Origin: Clostridium sp. C8-1-8
GTDB taxonomy: Bacteria; Bacillota; Clostridia; Clostridiales; Clostridiaceae
DNA: 64,000 nucleotides
Assembly (NCBI RefSeq): GCF_009928445.1
Contig: NZ_JAABNO010000012.1
Coordinates: 1 to 64,000 of the forward strand
Direction of reading: 5' to 3'
The position numbers were made by a program, and so were the translations under genes. Positions 49,771 to 59,823 of this stretch are shown here, piece after piece (position 1 is the first letter of the stretch; each line of letters opens with the position of its first letter). Below the pieces are notes generated by a model. That model saw nothing but the letters and a program-made list of their open reading frames with translations. It was not told where the DNA came from and made no database searches.

Positions 49771-52455
49771 TGCTCTATTTTTCATAGTAAATAAGTTCAT
49801 AAGATAACAAATCTCGTCTTCTGAAATAAGAATTGTATATTTAGTATTGAGCAATGCACATTCGCTTTTAATTAATCTATACAATTCTAAGTTTTCTCTT
49901 ATATAACTTTCTTTATTTCTATAAGTTTCAATAACTTCATTGCCACTTAATCTATCTACCATAACTGCCATATGAAGAGTTATTCCTATCAATGCATTTG
50001 ACGTAAGCTTTATATTTATTGCCTTTGTCACATTCTTACAGAATCTTTTTATATCCTTAACAATAGCTTTCCCATCGATATTTCTTAATTGATGTTCTAA
50101 GGTTTCTTCCATTTTTATATAAACTTTTTCTCGATCTATTAAATCTTGTATATTGCCTGATGCCCCGCCCTCTATAATATGGTCTAGTTTAAACTGTACA
50201 TAATCAGCCTCTAGATCAAATGGACTTACTATGCATAATATCTCATAATTATTTGATAACTTTTCTAGTCTATCATATATATTCTCTTTTCCTATAAAAT
50301 TCACTGGAACTATATCAAGAAGACTGCTATCAAACTTAAGAGTTCTTTCTAATATTCCCTTCATAGCTTTTGCACTACCTTCTCCTGTAGTACAGATTGT
50401 TACTATAGCAAGCTTCTTCTCCTCGCTGCCTTCTGGTATATAATCTAATGAACTATTATCATATAAATTATTTACCTCTAAGGTTTCTCTATATATGTCA
50501 TCTAAAGAATAACCAAGCATTGCTTTTCTAGTAGCTTCAATGCAATGCAGGGTACTTACCAAAGGAATAGTTCTCGTCTTTATTTTAAACTCCTTTTCTA
50601 TCTCTCTGCCAAAGGTAGCAAGTGATCCCATGTCTACTAAGAATAATATCTCTTTATCTATATTGTTCTGCTTGATGTATTCCTTAATCTTTTCCAAGGT
50701 TATCTGTGGTTTCTCATCTATTGGAGCATTTATTCCTCTAGAATAATTAGCTCCTAGTAGACCATTCACTGCATCAGCCATAGAGGTAGCTGTGGTTTCT
50801 CCATGTGCTATAATAATGATTTTAACGTTATTGTAAGATTTTTTAAGTGCCTCATTGTGGTAAGTTAAAAACATTGTTATAAATCCAGCCTCGTCCACAG
50901 GTATCTCAATATCTAGAGATTGCTCTAGTATTTTTAGAACATCTATGGCTACATTGAACTCTTTGCTATGCTGTTTTCTAATATTATTAAGCTCCAGGTT
51001 TTCTATCTTCTTATTTCTTCTTATTCTGTCCACAGCATTGTTTATATGAACAGCTAGTCCATAATATATTTGTTTGTCTAATTTTCTTTCTAGCTCTTCT
51101 TCACAGAAATTGATTACTTTTTCTACAACCTTAATTATATGAGGCTCTACTATTGTCTCCAAGTTAGCTGTATCTACCTTGTAGTTAAATTTATTAATAT
51201 ATTTTTTAAAATAATCTTCTATGTTATTTTCAATTTCTTTCTCAAATTCTGTGCCTCTTATGCCTTTTGCTTTAAGATCCCTTGTTTTCATCTCAAGCAT
51301 TTCATAGATGTTCTCATCATAACTATTATCTTCAAAAATCATCTTTTCTTCATCTTTATCAAAAATACAATATCGCTTATTTATGTCAACCAGCTTGTTC
51401 CATAACTGTCTGTGCTCTATCTCCTTATATAGACCTTCTCTTATATAGCTTGGCAAATCCAAACTGCTTATGCTGATTTCATCTTTTCTATTGGATAAAA
51501 AATCCGCATAGGCTCTAGCACAAGCAAGCTGAATATCTGACTTAAGCTGCCCCACATTGCTTTTGCATTCATAAAATAAAAATGCCTTTATTGAGTTTAT
51601 TGATACCTTTATGCTCTTTCCAAGCCTTCCTGATTCCTCTAACATAAACTGCTTTATAAGATTAAATCGTTCTTCTATTCCTCTATTTCTTAAGGCTGGT
51701 ATAGTTATTACCATAGGTATTCTTCTTGTAAAGGTCTGAAGCAAAGTTGTGTCAGGATTCTCAGTGGTAGCCGCTATAATAAGTACCTTTGCACTTCTCT
51801 CACTTTCGGTTTCTCCAAGTCTTCTGTACAAACCTCTATCCATAAAGGTAAAAAACATCTCTTGCCCTTCTGCTGGTAATCTATGTACTTCATCTAGAAA
51901 TAAAATTCCACCATCTGCTTTCTCTAATAGCCCAATCTTATCAAAATCTGCACCAGTGTAAGCTCCCTTTTTCACACCGAAAAGCTGTCCTAATAGAAGC
52001 TGAGGATTGTTGGCATAATCTGCACAGTTAAAGGTTATAAATGGGCTTTCTTTAAACCTTACCCCCATCTCTGTGGCGTATTTATATATTAAGCCAGCAA
52101 AGGTTGACTTACCTACCCCAGTTTCTCCAAGAAGCAATATATTCATTCCATTAGGAGGATAAAGTATAGCAGCCTTAGCCTGTTCTAGAGCAGTATAAAG
52201 ACTAGGGTTAACTTCTGAAAAATTATTAATTATTGATGTATTAGTCTCAACCTTTTCTTCATCCACTGCTATAAATAAGGTTGGTTTTCCTTTTATCTTA
52301 ACTGCTTTTCCTGCGGTAGCTAATATATTCAAATCATTACTTACGTTGCCTCTCATAAGGCCCAATTCCTCGGCAAGCTCTGAAGCTGATACTCCATTAG
52401 GCTTTGAAACCTTTATCTCTTTAAGCTTATTAAGAATCAAATCAATTCTTTTCAT
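49765..52455 (-). CDS. LevR-type sigma-54-dependent PTS regulator (locus 2)
   Basis: An 896-residue paralogue of the regulator at 28377. Order: winged helix (ASELAEELGLMRGNVSNDL), AAA+ domain with Walker A LGETGVGKS and contact loop GAYTGAD, DEVHRLP (Walker B), PRD1, EIIA-Man-like domain (VKIIIIAHGETTATSM), EIIB-like region and PRD2 (GITLHMAVMVDRL). It should open the sigma-54 promoter at 49607 when its cognate PTS is unphosphorylated by sugar flow. ATG at 52455, 9 nt after AGGTG. The Phe-to-Tyr change in the GAFTGA loop is shared with the paralogue, so it is lineage-typical rather than damage. Confidence 0.9.
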   Translation of the reverse strand: MKRIDLILNKLKEIKVSKPNGVSASELAEELGLMRGNVSNDLNILATAGKAVKIKGKPTLFIAVDEEKVETNTSIINNFSEVNPSLYTALEQAKAAILYPPNGMNILLLGETGVGKSTFAGLIYKYATEMGVRFKESPFITFNCADYANNPQLLLGQLFGVKKGAYTGADFDKIGLLEKADGGILFLDEVHRLPAEGQEMFFTFMDRGLYRRLGETESERSAKVLIIAATTENPDTTLLQTFTRRIPMVITIPALRNRGIEERFNLIKQFMLEESGRLGKSIKVSINSIKAFLFYECKSNVGQLKSDIQLACARAYADFLSNRKDEISISSLDLPSYIREGLYKEIEHRQLWNKLVDINKRYCIFDKDEEKMIFEDNSYDENIYEMLEMKTRDLKAKGIRGTEFEKEIENNIEDYFKKYINKFNYKVDTANLETIVEPHIIKVVEKVINFCEEELERKLDKQIYYGLAVHINNAVDRIRRNKKIENLELNNIRKQHSKEFNVAIDVLKILEQSLDIEIPVDEAGFITMFLTYHNEALKKSYNNVKIIIIAHGETTATSMADAVNGLLGANYSRGINAPIDEKPQITLEKIKEYIKQNNIDKEILFLVDMGSLATFGREIEKEFKIKTRTIPLVSTLHCIEATRKAMLGYSLDDIYRETLEVNNLYDNSSLDYIPEGSEEKKLAIVTICTTGEGSAKAMKGILERTLKFDSSLLDIVPVNFIGKENIYDRLEKLSNNYEILCIVSPFDLEADYVQFKLDHIIEGGASGNIQDLIDREKVYIKMEETLEHQLRNIDGKAIVKDIKRFCKNVTKAINIKLTSNALIGITLHMAVMVDRLSGNEVIETYRNKESYIRENLELYRLIKSECALLNTKYTILISEDEICYLMNLFTMKNRAK

Positions 52456-52495
52456 TCATCAATTCACCTCACTGTTCCCTTTACTTTTGTTAATG

Positions 52496-52587
52496 ATGTA
52501 CAAATTACACCTAAAATCTTTCTTCAAAACTCCTCTGTGTTTTCATAGAAGTTTTGAAAATATAAACTTTATTAAAGAGTTATACAT
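52496..52587. repeat. Palindromic element, family B (copy B4)
   Basis: The ends ATGTACAAATTAC and AGTTATACAT are the most diverged of the family. Inner AAAATCTTTCTTCAAAACTC pairs with AGTTTTGAAAATATAA. It lies upstream of the LevR-like gene and downstream of the AraC-type gene, in a 214-bp gap. Confidence 0.5.
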
Positions 52588-52669
52588 CTATATAATGAAT
52601 CACTGCGTACTTTGTGAAATATAGATAAATATTTTAGTACATTATTCTATACTTTAATACAACTATAAT

Positions 52670-53530
52670 TTACTTTACCATTGCCTCATAATACTGTTTT
52701 GGTGTAATACCATACTCATTTTTAAAAGCTCTAAAGAAATTAGAATAATCTCCAAACCCACATTGTTTATATACATCAATTATAGGAATCTCCTTGAGAA
52801 TCAATTCCTTAGCCTCTATGAGTTTTTTCTGAACTATATATCTATGAATTGTAGTACCTGTATATTTTTTAAACTCTCTAGACAAATGGAACTTACTTAA
52901 GTAAAACTGTTCAGCTATTTCATCAACAGTTATATCTTCCTCTATATGATTATTTATGTACTCTATTATTCCATCTATAAGATTACTTTTCTTTATATCT
53001 ACACCTAACTCTGTATCTTCCTTAAAGGTAAGATTATTTATATGCACCATAAGCTCAGTAATATAAGCCTTATAAAGAAGTTCATAACCAAAACCCTTAT
53101 AGTTTTCAAGATCTACTAACTTATTAAGTATAAACCTTATATTTTTTTGTTGCTCAAAGTCTGCACTTAGTACATTTTTCTTATTTATTCCTTCAAAACA
53201 AAGAGAAAGATCTATTTCCTCATTTGAAAGACTTTTTAAAAAGCCTCTATTTATCCAAAGAACGATCCTTTCATAGTATGCTTCTTCAGAATTTATCACC
53301 GCTTGGTGTAGTTCCTTGGAATTAATCAAGACTAGATTTCCAGCTTCTAATTTATAAGCTTTACCTTCAATTAAATAAGTAACATCTCCTGCTATAAAGA
53401 AATAGATTTCATAAAAATCATGGTGGTGTATATTTATATTTCTTATGTCACTATTCAAATAATGATATATCTCATAATCACTAGATAGCATATACTGACG
53501 AGTTTGATACTCATGAGTTCTTTTCTTCAC
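52670..53530 (-). CDS. AraC-family regulator of the glucuronate genes (probable)
   Basis: A 286-residue protein with an N-terminal cupin (HHHDFYEIYFFIAGDVTYLI, then KLEAGNLVLINSKELHQ) and a C-terminal AraC double HTH (ITVDEIAEQFYLSKFHLSRE, then QCGFGDYSNFFRAFKNEYG). GTG start at 53530, 8 nt after GGAGGTGG. It is divergent from uxaC across 365 bp, the usual arrangement for a pathway-specific activator, so it likely responds to a hexuronate or its derivative (inference). It could also affect PTS locus 2, which lies downstream on the same strand but is separated by copy B4. Confidence 0.85.
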   Translation of the reverse strand: MKKRTHEYQTRQYMLSSDYEIYHYLNSDIRNINIHHHDFYEIYFFIAGDVTYLIEGKAYKLEAGNLVLINSKELHQAVINSEEAYYERIVLWINRGFLKSLSNEEIDLSLCFEGINKKNVLSADFEQQKNIRFILNKLVDLENYKGFGYELLYKAYITELMVHINNLTFKEDTELGVDIKKSNLIDGIIEYINNHIEEDITVDEIAEQFYLSKFHLSREFKKYTGTTIHRYIVQKKLIEAKELILKEIPIIDVYKQCGFGDYSNFFRAFKNEYGITPKQYYEAMVK

Positions 53531-53609
53531 TATGCCCCACCTCCTAACTTCTCTTTATTCCTAACTTCTAGCACTTCAAATTACATATATTATCTTTTAT
53601 CTATATTAA

Positions 53610-53738
53610 CTTACTGTAAGTAATGTTTTATTAAAATTAAGTAGTCCTTAAGGAGCTGCTATATGCCCGAGTTATTTTAGCCTAAAGCATAAGACCTCTG
53701 TCCACTTAACTTCAATGAACAATTTAAAAATAATATTA
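53610..53738. repeat. Dispersed palindromic element, family A (copy A6)
   Basis: The left arm TTTTATTAAAATTAAGTAGT then CCTTAAGGAGCTGCTATATG matches the inverse of A3 and A5 L arms. The right arm GCATAAGACCTCTGTCCACT then TAACTTCAATGAAC matches the R arms of A2 and A5. It sits in the divergent AraC/uxaC regulatory region, leaving about 160 bp for the uxaC promoter, where no clear operator was seen. Confidence 0.65.
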
Positions 53739-53895
53739 TTTTACCTGAGCAATTTTTGCAAGTTATATAGCAATAATAACATATTTAATATCAGCCATAA
53801 AGCTTATAATTAAGGCAAGTTAGATGTATTTGTTTTCAACGGCATTCTAATTATGTTTATAATGTCAGATAAAGGTATAAAAATGAGGTGATTAC

Positions 53896-55290
53896 TTGTT
53901 AGATAACAATTTTATGTTAAAAGGAAAAACAGCAAAATTACTTTATGATAACATTGCAAAAAATGCTCCAATATATGACTATCACTGCCACCTATCAGCA
54001 AAAGAAATATATGATGATAAAGTATTTAGTAATATCTCTAAGATTTTTCTTGAATTCGATCACTATAAGTGGAGAGCCATGAGATATGCTGGAGTACCTG
54101 AAGCCTATATAACTGGTGATTCAAGTGATTTTGATAAATTTAAAATGTGGGCAAGAACCTGTGAAAGATTAATTGGAAGTCCATTATACCATTGGACTAA
54201 CATGGAGCTTAAAAGCTTCTTTGATGTAAAAGAAATTCTAAAGGAAAGCAATGCTGAAAAGATTTATGAATACTGCAATAATAAAATATCAGAAGAAGCT
54301 TTATCTCCCGTGAAATTTATAAATAACTCTAGAGTAAAATTAATCTGCACCACTGATGATCCTATTGATAACTTAGAGTATCATAAACTACTAAGTAAGA
54401 AACAACTAGAATTTAAGGTACTTCCAACCTTCAGACCAGATAAGGCTCTTAATATATCAAAGGATGATTACCTCGATTATTTAAAGGACCTATCCAATAG
54501 TTGTTCTGTAGAAATTTATGACTATCAAACTTTAATAACTGCATTGAAAAAGCGTATAAAACATTTTGTTCAAGCTGGTTGCAAGCTTTCTGATCACTCT
54601 CTCGAAAGTTTACACTACTATGATACTGATGAAAATGAAGTATCAGCAATATTTAGGAAAAAGTTATTTGAAAACAACTTATCCTTCGAAGAAATCGAAA
54701 AATTCAAATGTTTCACGCTTAAAATCCTAGCTGCGGAATATGCTAAAAATAACTGGGTAATGCAGCTTCACATAGGTGCAATGAGAAACAACAATGAGCT
54801 AATGTTTAAAAAACTTGGCGCTGATGCTGGTTTTGATATCATGAACGACTTTAACATAGCACCTCACTTATCGAAATTAATAGCTTCAATGGATAAAGAA
54901 TCTGCTCTACCTAAAACAATAATATACACTTTAAATTCAAAGGATAACCTTGTGCTTTCATCACTTCCTCACTGCTTTGGACAAGATGGCATTCAAGGAA
55001 AGATTCAATTTGGTGCTGCTTGGTGGTTTAACGATCACAAAGAAGGAATTTATGATCACTTAAGGGGTCTTTCAAGTCAAGGTACCTTAGCTTACTTTGT
55101 TGGTATGCTTACAGACTCAAGAAGCTTTTTATCCTATGCAAGACATGATTATTTTAGAAGAATTTTATGTAGTTATATAGGCTCTCTAGTAGATGATGAA
55201 GAGTTCGAAGATGATGCTGAAATATTAAAAGAAATTATTGAAGGAATATGCTTTAAAAATATAAAAAATTATTTAGAATTGGAGGATTAA
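53896..55290 (+). CDS. uxaC: Glucuronate isomerase
   Basis: A 464-residue uronate isomerase that converts D-glucuronate to D-fructuronate (and galacturonate to tagaturonate). Family motifs include [16 protein letters not shown] (metal His pair), [29 protein letters not shown], and the C-terminal [20 protein letters not shown] with [11 protein letters not shown]. Length is normal. The start is TTG at 53896, with GAGGTG 6 nt upstream; no ATG is nearby. It heads a tight operon: uxuA begins 4 nt after its stop. Cytoplasmic. Confidence 0.95.
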   Translation: MLDNNFMLKGKTAKLLYDNIAKNAPIYDYHCHLSAKEIYDDKVFSNISKIFLEFDHYKWRAMRYAGVPEAYITGDSSDFDKFKMWARTCERLIGSPLYHWTNMELKSFFDVKEILKESNAEKIYEYCNNKISEEALSPVKFINNSRVKLICTTDDPIDNLEYHKLLSKKQLEFKVLPTFRPDKALNISKDDYLDYLKDLSNSCSVEIYDYQTLITALKKRIKHFVQAGCKLSDHSLESLHYYDTDENEVSAIFRKKLFENNLSFEEIEKFKCFTLKILAAEYAKNNWVMQLHIGAMRNNNELMFKKLGADAGFDIMNDFNIAPHLSKLIASMDKESALPKTIIYTLNSKDNLVLSSLPHCFGQDGIQGKIQFGAAWWFNDHKEGIYDHLRGLSSQGTLAYFVGMLTDSRSFLSYARHDYFRRILCSYIGSLVDDEEFEDDAEILKEIIEGICFKNIKNYLELED

Positions 55291-55294
55291 TATT

Positions 55295-56350
55295 ATGAAA
55301 TTATCATTTAGATGGTACGGGGCTGACGATGCTGTTACGCTTCAATATATTAGACAAATCCCAAGTATGTACAGTATTGTAACTGCTGTTTACGATGTTC
55401 CTGTAGGAGAAAAGTGGAGCATGGAAAGTATTCTTAAGCTAAAAGCTGAAGTCGAAGCTGCTAACTTAAAGTTCGATGTTATAGAAAGCGTTCCAGTACA
55501 TGAGGATATAAAACTTGGACTTCCATCAAGAGATCGATATATAGAAAACTATAAAGAAAATATAAGAAGCCTTGCAAAAGCAGGCGTTAAGGTAATATGT
55601 TATAACTTCATGCCAGTATTTGACTGGACAAGAACTCAGCTTGATAAGGTATTAGAGGATGGCTCAACTGCACTTGTTTACTACAAGGCGCAATTAGAAA
55701 AAATGGATCCTCTAACTGGTGAACTATCACTTCCTGGTTGGGATTCCAGCTACACTAAGGATCAACTAGCTGACTTATTTGAAAAGTACTCAAAGGTTGA
55801 TGAGGAAGCCTTATGGACCAACTTAGAATACTTCTTAAAGCAAATCATCCCTGTGGCAGAACAATGTGATATAAAGATGGCTATACACCCAGATGATCCT
55901 CCTTACAATATTTTTGGTCTTCCAAGAATTATAACTAATGAAAAAAATCTTGATAGATTCTTAAAGCTTGTAGATAGCAAATATAATGGTCTTACTTTCT
56001 GTACAGGCTCTCTTGGTTCAGCAAGCTTCAATGATATCGTAAAAATGGTAGATAAATATTCTAGCCAAGGCCGTATTCATTTCATTCACGTTAGAAATGT
56101 AAAGCTTCTTGAGGATGGAAGCTTTGAAGAAAGTGCTCACTACTCACCTTGCGGTTCTTTAGATATAGTTGAGATCATGAAAGTACTTCATAAAAACAAT
56201 TTTGATGGGTATCTTCGCCCTGACCACGGAAGAATGATATGGGGTGAAACCGGTAGACCTGGCTATGGTTTATATGATCGTGCATTAGGCGCTATGTATA
56301 TAACTGGCATATGGGAAGCTCTAGAAAAAACAAATAAAGGAGATAACTAA
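55295..56350 (+). CDS. uxuA: Mannonate dehydratase
   Basis: A 351-residue UxuA. It dehydrates D-mannonate to 2-keto-3-deoxygluconate. Motifs include [20 protein letters not shown] at the start, [18 protein letters not shown] sequence (residues ~107-118), [18 protein letters not shown] and FIHVRNVK, then [12 protein letters not shown]. Its TIM-barrel metal residues (His, Asp, Cys) appear intact. ATG at 55295 follows GGAGG. It is between uxaC and the SDR-type UxuB gene, which starts 2 nt after its stop. Confidence 0.96.
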   Translation: MKLSFRWYGADDAVTLQYIRQIPSMYSIVTAVYDVPVGEKWSMESILKLKAEVEAANLKFDVIESVPVHEDIKLGLPSRDRYIENYKENIRSLAKAGVKVICYNFMPVFDWTRTQLDKVLEDGSTALVYYKAQLEKMDPLTGELSLPGWDSSYTKDQLADLFEKYSKVDEEALWTNLEYFLKQIIPVAEQCDIKMAIHPDDPPYNIFGLPRIITNEKNLDRFLKLVDSKYNGLTFCTGSLGSASFNDIVKMVDKYSSQGRIHFIHVRNVKLLEDGSFEESAHYSPCGSLDIVEIMKVLHKNNFDGYLRPDHGRMIWGETGRPGYGLYDRALGAMYITGIWEALEKTNKGDN

Positions 56351-56351
56351 T

Positions 56352-57209
56352 ATGAAATTACCTTTTAATATAGATTTGAGAGACAAAGTTGTAGTAATAA
56401 CAGGCGGAGCTGGAGTCCTTGGAAGTTCCTGGACCGATGCTCTTGCTGAATGTGGAGCAAAGGTAGCAATACTTGATCTTAGCCTAGAAAATGCTGAAAA
56501 AAAAGCTGCTGAGGTTGTAGCAAATGGTAAAATGGCCATTGGTGTTGAAGCTAATGTGCTTAATAAAGCTAGTCTTAAAAAAGCTCATGAAGTAGTATTA
56601 GAGAAGTTTGGTCCTTGTGACATACTTATAAACGGTGCTGGTGGAAATAATCCAAAGGGTACAACAACTAAAGAATACTTATATGAAGAAGATTTACAAG
56701 AAGAACATGAAGACCTTATAACCTTCTTTGATCTTGATGAAAATGGAGTAAGATTTGTATTTGACCTAAACTTCCTTGGAACACTGCTTCCAACTCAAGA
56801 ATTTGCAAAGGATATGATAGGAAGAAAAGGCTGCAACATTATAAACATTTCATCAATGAATGCCTTTACTCCACTTACAAAGATCCCTGCATATTCAGGA
56901 GCGAAAGCTGCTATATCAAACTTTACTCAATGGCTTGCAGTTCACTTTTCAAAGGTTGGCATAAGAGTAAACGCTATAGCACCAGGCTTCTTCGTAACTA
57001 AGCAAAATGAATCATTACTTAAGAATGCTGATGGAAGCTACACTGAACGTTCCCATAAGATACTAAACAGCACTCCAATGGGTAGATTTGGAGAAGCTGA
57101 AGAGCTTATAGGTGCACTTCTATTCTTGGTAAATGAAGAAGCTTCAAGCTTTGTTAATGGTATAGTAATCCCAATAGATGGTGGCTTCTCCGCTTACTCA
57201 GGGGTGTAG
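56352..57209 (+). CDS. uxuB: D-mannonate oxidoreductase, SDR type
   Basis: A 285-residue short-chain dehydrogenase with VVVITGGAGVLGSSW (Rossmann), LINGAGGNNPKG, Ser in INISSMNAF, YSGAKAA (Tyr/Lys) and NGIVIPIDGGFSAYSGV. This SDR type replaces the unrelated long-chain UxuB of enterobacteria and corresponds to Bacillus YjmF. It reduces D-fructuronate to D-mannonate with NADH. The insertion around YLYEEDLQEEHEDLITFFDL is typical of the group. ATG at 56352 follows AAAGGAGAT. Operon position between uxuA and kdgA supports the assignment. Confidence 0.9.
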   Translation: MKLPFNIDLRDKVVVITGGAGVLGSSWTDALAECGAKVAILDLSLENAEKKAAEVVANGKMAIGVEANVLNKASLKKAHEVVLEKFGPCDILINGAGGNNPKGTTTKEYLYEEDLQEEHEDLITFFDLDENGVRFVFDLNFLGTLLPTQEFAKDMIGRKGCNIINISSMNAFTPLTKIPAYSGAKAAISNFTQWLAVHFSKVGIRVNAIAPGFFVTKQNESLLKNADGSYTERSHKILNSTPMGRFGEAEELIGALLFLVNEEASSFVNGIVIPIDGGFSAYSGV

Positions 57210-57227
57210 TACTCCTAGGTAATCTTA

Positions 57228-57305
57228 AGTACTGTGTATAAATTAAGGTTTCGCTCCTCCAATGATTTAATGAGCTTCTGTAGCAACGCCTTAATTTATA
57301 CAATG
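57228..57305. repeat. Inverted repeat, diverged family A-like element
   Basis: TGTATAAATTAAGG (57235-57248) and CCTTAATTTATACA (57289-57302) are perfect complements. The left flank AAGTACTGTGTATAAATTAA resembles the family A R arm (AAGTACTGTATTGAAATTAA). It occupies the 139-bp gap between uxuB and kdgA, where an mRNA hairpin could lower kdgA expression. Confidence 0.5.
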
Positions 57306-57348
57306 CCATAAAACAAAATCTAATACTAAAAACTCTAAGAGGTGTAAA

Positions 57349-58002
57349 ATGCAAAGATTAGAAACTATAAAGAAGTTAAGTGAATATGGACTTGTAGCTG
57401 TTATAAGAGCTAACTCAAAAGAAGAAGGTATAAAGATTGTTGAGGCTGTAAAAAAAGGTGGAATTAAAGCTTTGGAAATAACTATGACAGTTCCAGGTGC
57501 TTTAGATATAATAAAAGAACTATCTGAGATTTATAAAGATGATAAGGAAATACTTATAGGAGCTGGAACTGTACTTGATCCTGAAACTGCAAGAGCTTGT
57601 ATTTTAGCAGGAGCGAAATACATAGTAAGCCCTAGTTTAAATCCAGAAACAGTGAGGCTTTGTAATAGATATAGGATTGCCATAATCACTGGCATCATGA
57701 CGGTTAAGGAAGCTGTAGAAGCTCTTGAACTGGGAGTTGAGATCATAAAAGTATTCCCTGGCAATGCTTATGGTCCATCCATAATAAGTTCATTCAAAGG
57801 ACCTATACCACAAGGTAACTTTATGCCAACAGGCGGAGTAAATCTTGACAATGTAAAGGACTGGATCAAGGCTGGCGCCATTGCAGTTGGTACAGGCAGT
57901 GATTTAACTAAAAGTGCTAGTACCGGCAATTATGAGTTAGTTACAGAAACTGCAGCCAAATTTGTTGATGCAGTAAATGAAGCAAGATATACTAATAGCT
58001 AA
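57349..58002 (+). CDS. kdgA: KDPG aldolase
   Basis: A 217-residue class I aldolase (Eda/KdgA) that splits 2-keto-3-deoxy-6-phosphogluconate to pyruvate and glyceraldehyde 3-phosphate. It shows VAVIRANSKEEG, ALEITMTVPGALD (catalytic Glu), IGAGTVLDPE, the Schiff-base Lys in AKYIVSPSLNP and VKVFPGN-type EIIKVFPGNAYGPS, and MPTGGVNLDNVKDW. ATG at 57349 follows AGAGGTG. It is the last gene of the glucuronate operon, with a strong terminator immediately after it. Confidence 0.95.
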   Translation: MQRLETIKKLSEYGLVAVIRANSKEEGIKIVEAVKKGGIKALEITMTVPGALDIIKELSEIYKDDKEILIGAGTVLDPETARACILAGAKYIVSPSLNPETVRLCNRYRIAIITGIMTVKEAVEALELGVEIIKVFPGNAYGPSIISSFKGPIPQGNFMPTGGVNLDNVKDWIKAGAIAVGTGSDLTKSASTGNYELVTETAAKFVDAVNEARYTNS

Positions 58003-58014
58003 TTAAAAAGAGCC

Positions 58015-58077
58015 AATAAAGTCATAAAAACACCCTCAGTTCCTAAATTGACTTGAGGGTGTTTTTATGACTTTATT
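58015..58077. terminator. Strong terminator after kdgA
   Basis: A perfect 24-bp stem, AATAAAGTCATAAAAACACC plus CTCA against its complement at 58054-58077, with a 15-nt loop. T- and A-rich flanks allow use in both directions, toward the convergent membrane-protein gene. Confidence 0.9.
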
Positions 58078-58126
58078 CTTTAATCAATATAGACAACTTA
58101 AATCTCCCCACAGGCTAAATTAGCAA

Positions 58127-58996
58127 TTAATCTTTCATCATCATAAAACGGCGAAAAGATTCTCTATCTAAACTTTTTTTGATTTTTCTTACTCTAATAG
58201 ACATACTTCTTATAGTACTTATCATAGGCAATAGCAATATTAGCGCTGCAACAAAAATAAAAGAATAAATGTCATAACTCATATTAATAAAAGATGAGAT
58301 TAAGCAAATTATATAACCTACTACAGCAAGGATTATATCTCTTAAATATACATTTTTTGCATATATCTTATCTAAATAAAATCCCATGTAATTGTTGTAA
58401 GCAGTCATTGTAAATAGTATACAGATTACTATAGACAAAATTACAGGGAAATACCAAATCGAACCTGTTCCCTCCATATTTTTATTGAGAGAAACAGATA
58501 ATGAGAACATTGCAAAAATTATTATTAAAAACATACCCGAATTAACTGCCTTTACCATATGCCTTAAATTACACTTTTCTTCGTATGATATAATGTCATT
58601 CTCATCATTATATATCATATCTTTTATACCTTTTAGTTTAGTGTTCATCCTATTCTCCAAAATACTATTTAATACGAATGCCCCAGCAATAAATGATAAA
58701 AGTAAGAACAAGCTGTTAAACTTCTTTGAATACCCTATGGTTATAACAAATGCTATTATTCTTAAACCCCAATCAATAATAGCCTATATTCTAACAACTC
58801 TAAAATCAACAAATCTATCAAAAGCAAGTACATATGAAGTACAAACAACCGCAACTTGTGGAAGTATGCCTATAATGAACTTATATTTACTATCTAGTCC
58901 TTCAAATTTACCACTGAATATTAATATTGCTATAACTGACATAAACAAATAACTTATAACATTCATTATCAACAATATTTTTACTTTTTTAATCAT
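58127..58996 (-). pseudogene. Membrane protein gene interrupted by one in-frame TAG
   Basis: A single 290-codon frame on the minus strand is broken only by TAG at 58784-58786. Before it come 70 codons from ATG 58996 (behind TGGAGG): MIKKVKILLIMNVISYLFMS to FDRFVDFRVVRI. After it the same frame continues AIIDWGLRIIAFVITIGYSK and through six or so more membrane helices to FRRFMMMKD. There is no frameshift. The protein would have about seven or eight membrane segments; I do not recognise a family. Either it is a young pseudogene, a sequencing error, or two proteins are made by internal initiation (a TTG at 58711 is possible but lacks a clear ribosome site). Confidence 0.6.
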
Positions 58997-59823
58997 AATA
59001 CCTCCATAATTAATATTAGAAAAGAACTATAAAGTTTTCCCTTAAATAGTTCTTTTTTATGTATTTATATATTCTACCTATAAATCCCAATAATATTTAG
59101 AAACATAAAAGGCTTATCTTTCATTATAGATTTTTTTGCATTCATCTACATTTTTTACCAACAATTAATTTACATTTTCATAGTAACTTTATCTTATTAC
59201 TTTGTCTATATAATATTTTCGACATACTTTTTTCCAACTCTACATGCATAATTATCTGTTTTTCCTTCCTTTTATTAATACACATTATATTGAATTAATC
59301 TAACTCCTTAATTATTCCTATTTCCTTTACACTCTGTCTAGAATAGCTTTTATAATATCGCCTTAACTTGCAACTACAAGTAATATTATTTTCCTACAAT
59401 TTATCAGTTTAATTAAAAAACTTATAAATATCTGGTAATAAATTGTCGACTTTTTATATAAATTTAACAACCAAAATTAATATATTCCTTTATTAAACCA
59501 GCTGTAAACCGAAGCTAAATTTGTTGATGAAGTTAGAGTCGCTAGAGAGATATTTGCTTCAAATAAAATGTAACCTATTAGACCATTTATAAAATAAGAA
59601 AGTTATCCACAAATTACATTTTTTTACTCACTTTATTTTAATAATACCCCACATTATTCAGATAAAAATCCACATAAAAGATGAGCTGATGAAAATGTAC
59701 TGTTTTAACTCATTTTCATCAGCTCTATTTTAAATCTTTATTTCGGATGTTCTATTTCAACAAACTTTCTAAATCTCCTGTAGTATAATTCATTGTGATT
59801 GTTAATTGTCGTTTATAGCCTAA
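58997..59823. other. Long AT-rich intergenic stretch with a KDPG-aldolase-like scrap
   Basis: 827 bp without a gene. On the plus strand, 59507-59572 reads TEAKFVDEVRVAREIFASNK before a stop. This resembles the C-terminus of the KDPG aldolase at 57349 (VTETAAKFVDAVNEARY) and may be the tail of a deleted paralogue. The rest is AT-rich with no open frame of note. A hairpin lies at 59683-59725. Confidence 0.4.
59683..59725. terminator. Hairpin after anSME gene
   Basis: GAGCTGATGAAAATG and CATTTTCATCAGCTC form a perfect 15-bp stem with a 13-nt loop, then TATTTT on the plus side. It lies about 100 nt beyond the anSME stop on the minus strand. Confidence 0.65.
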
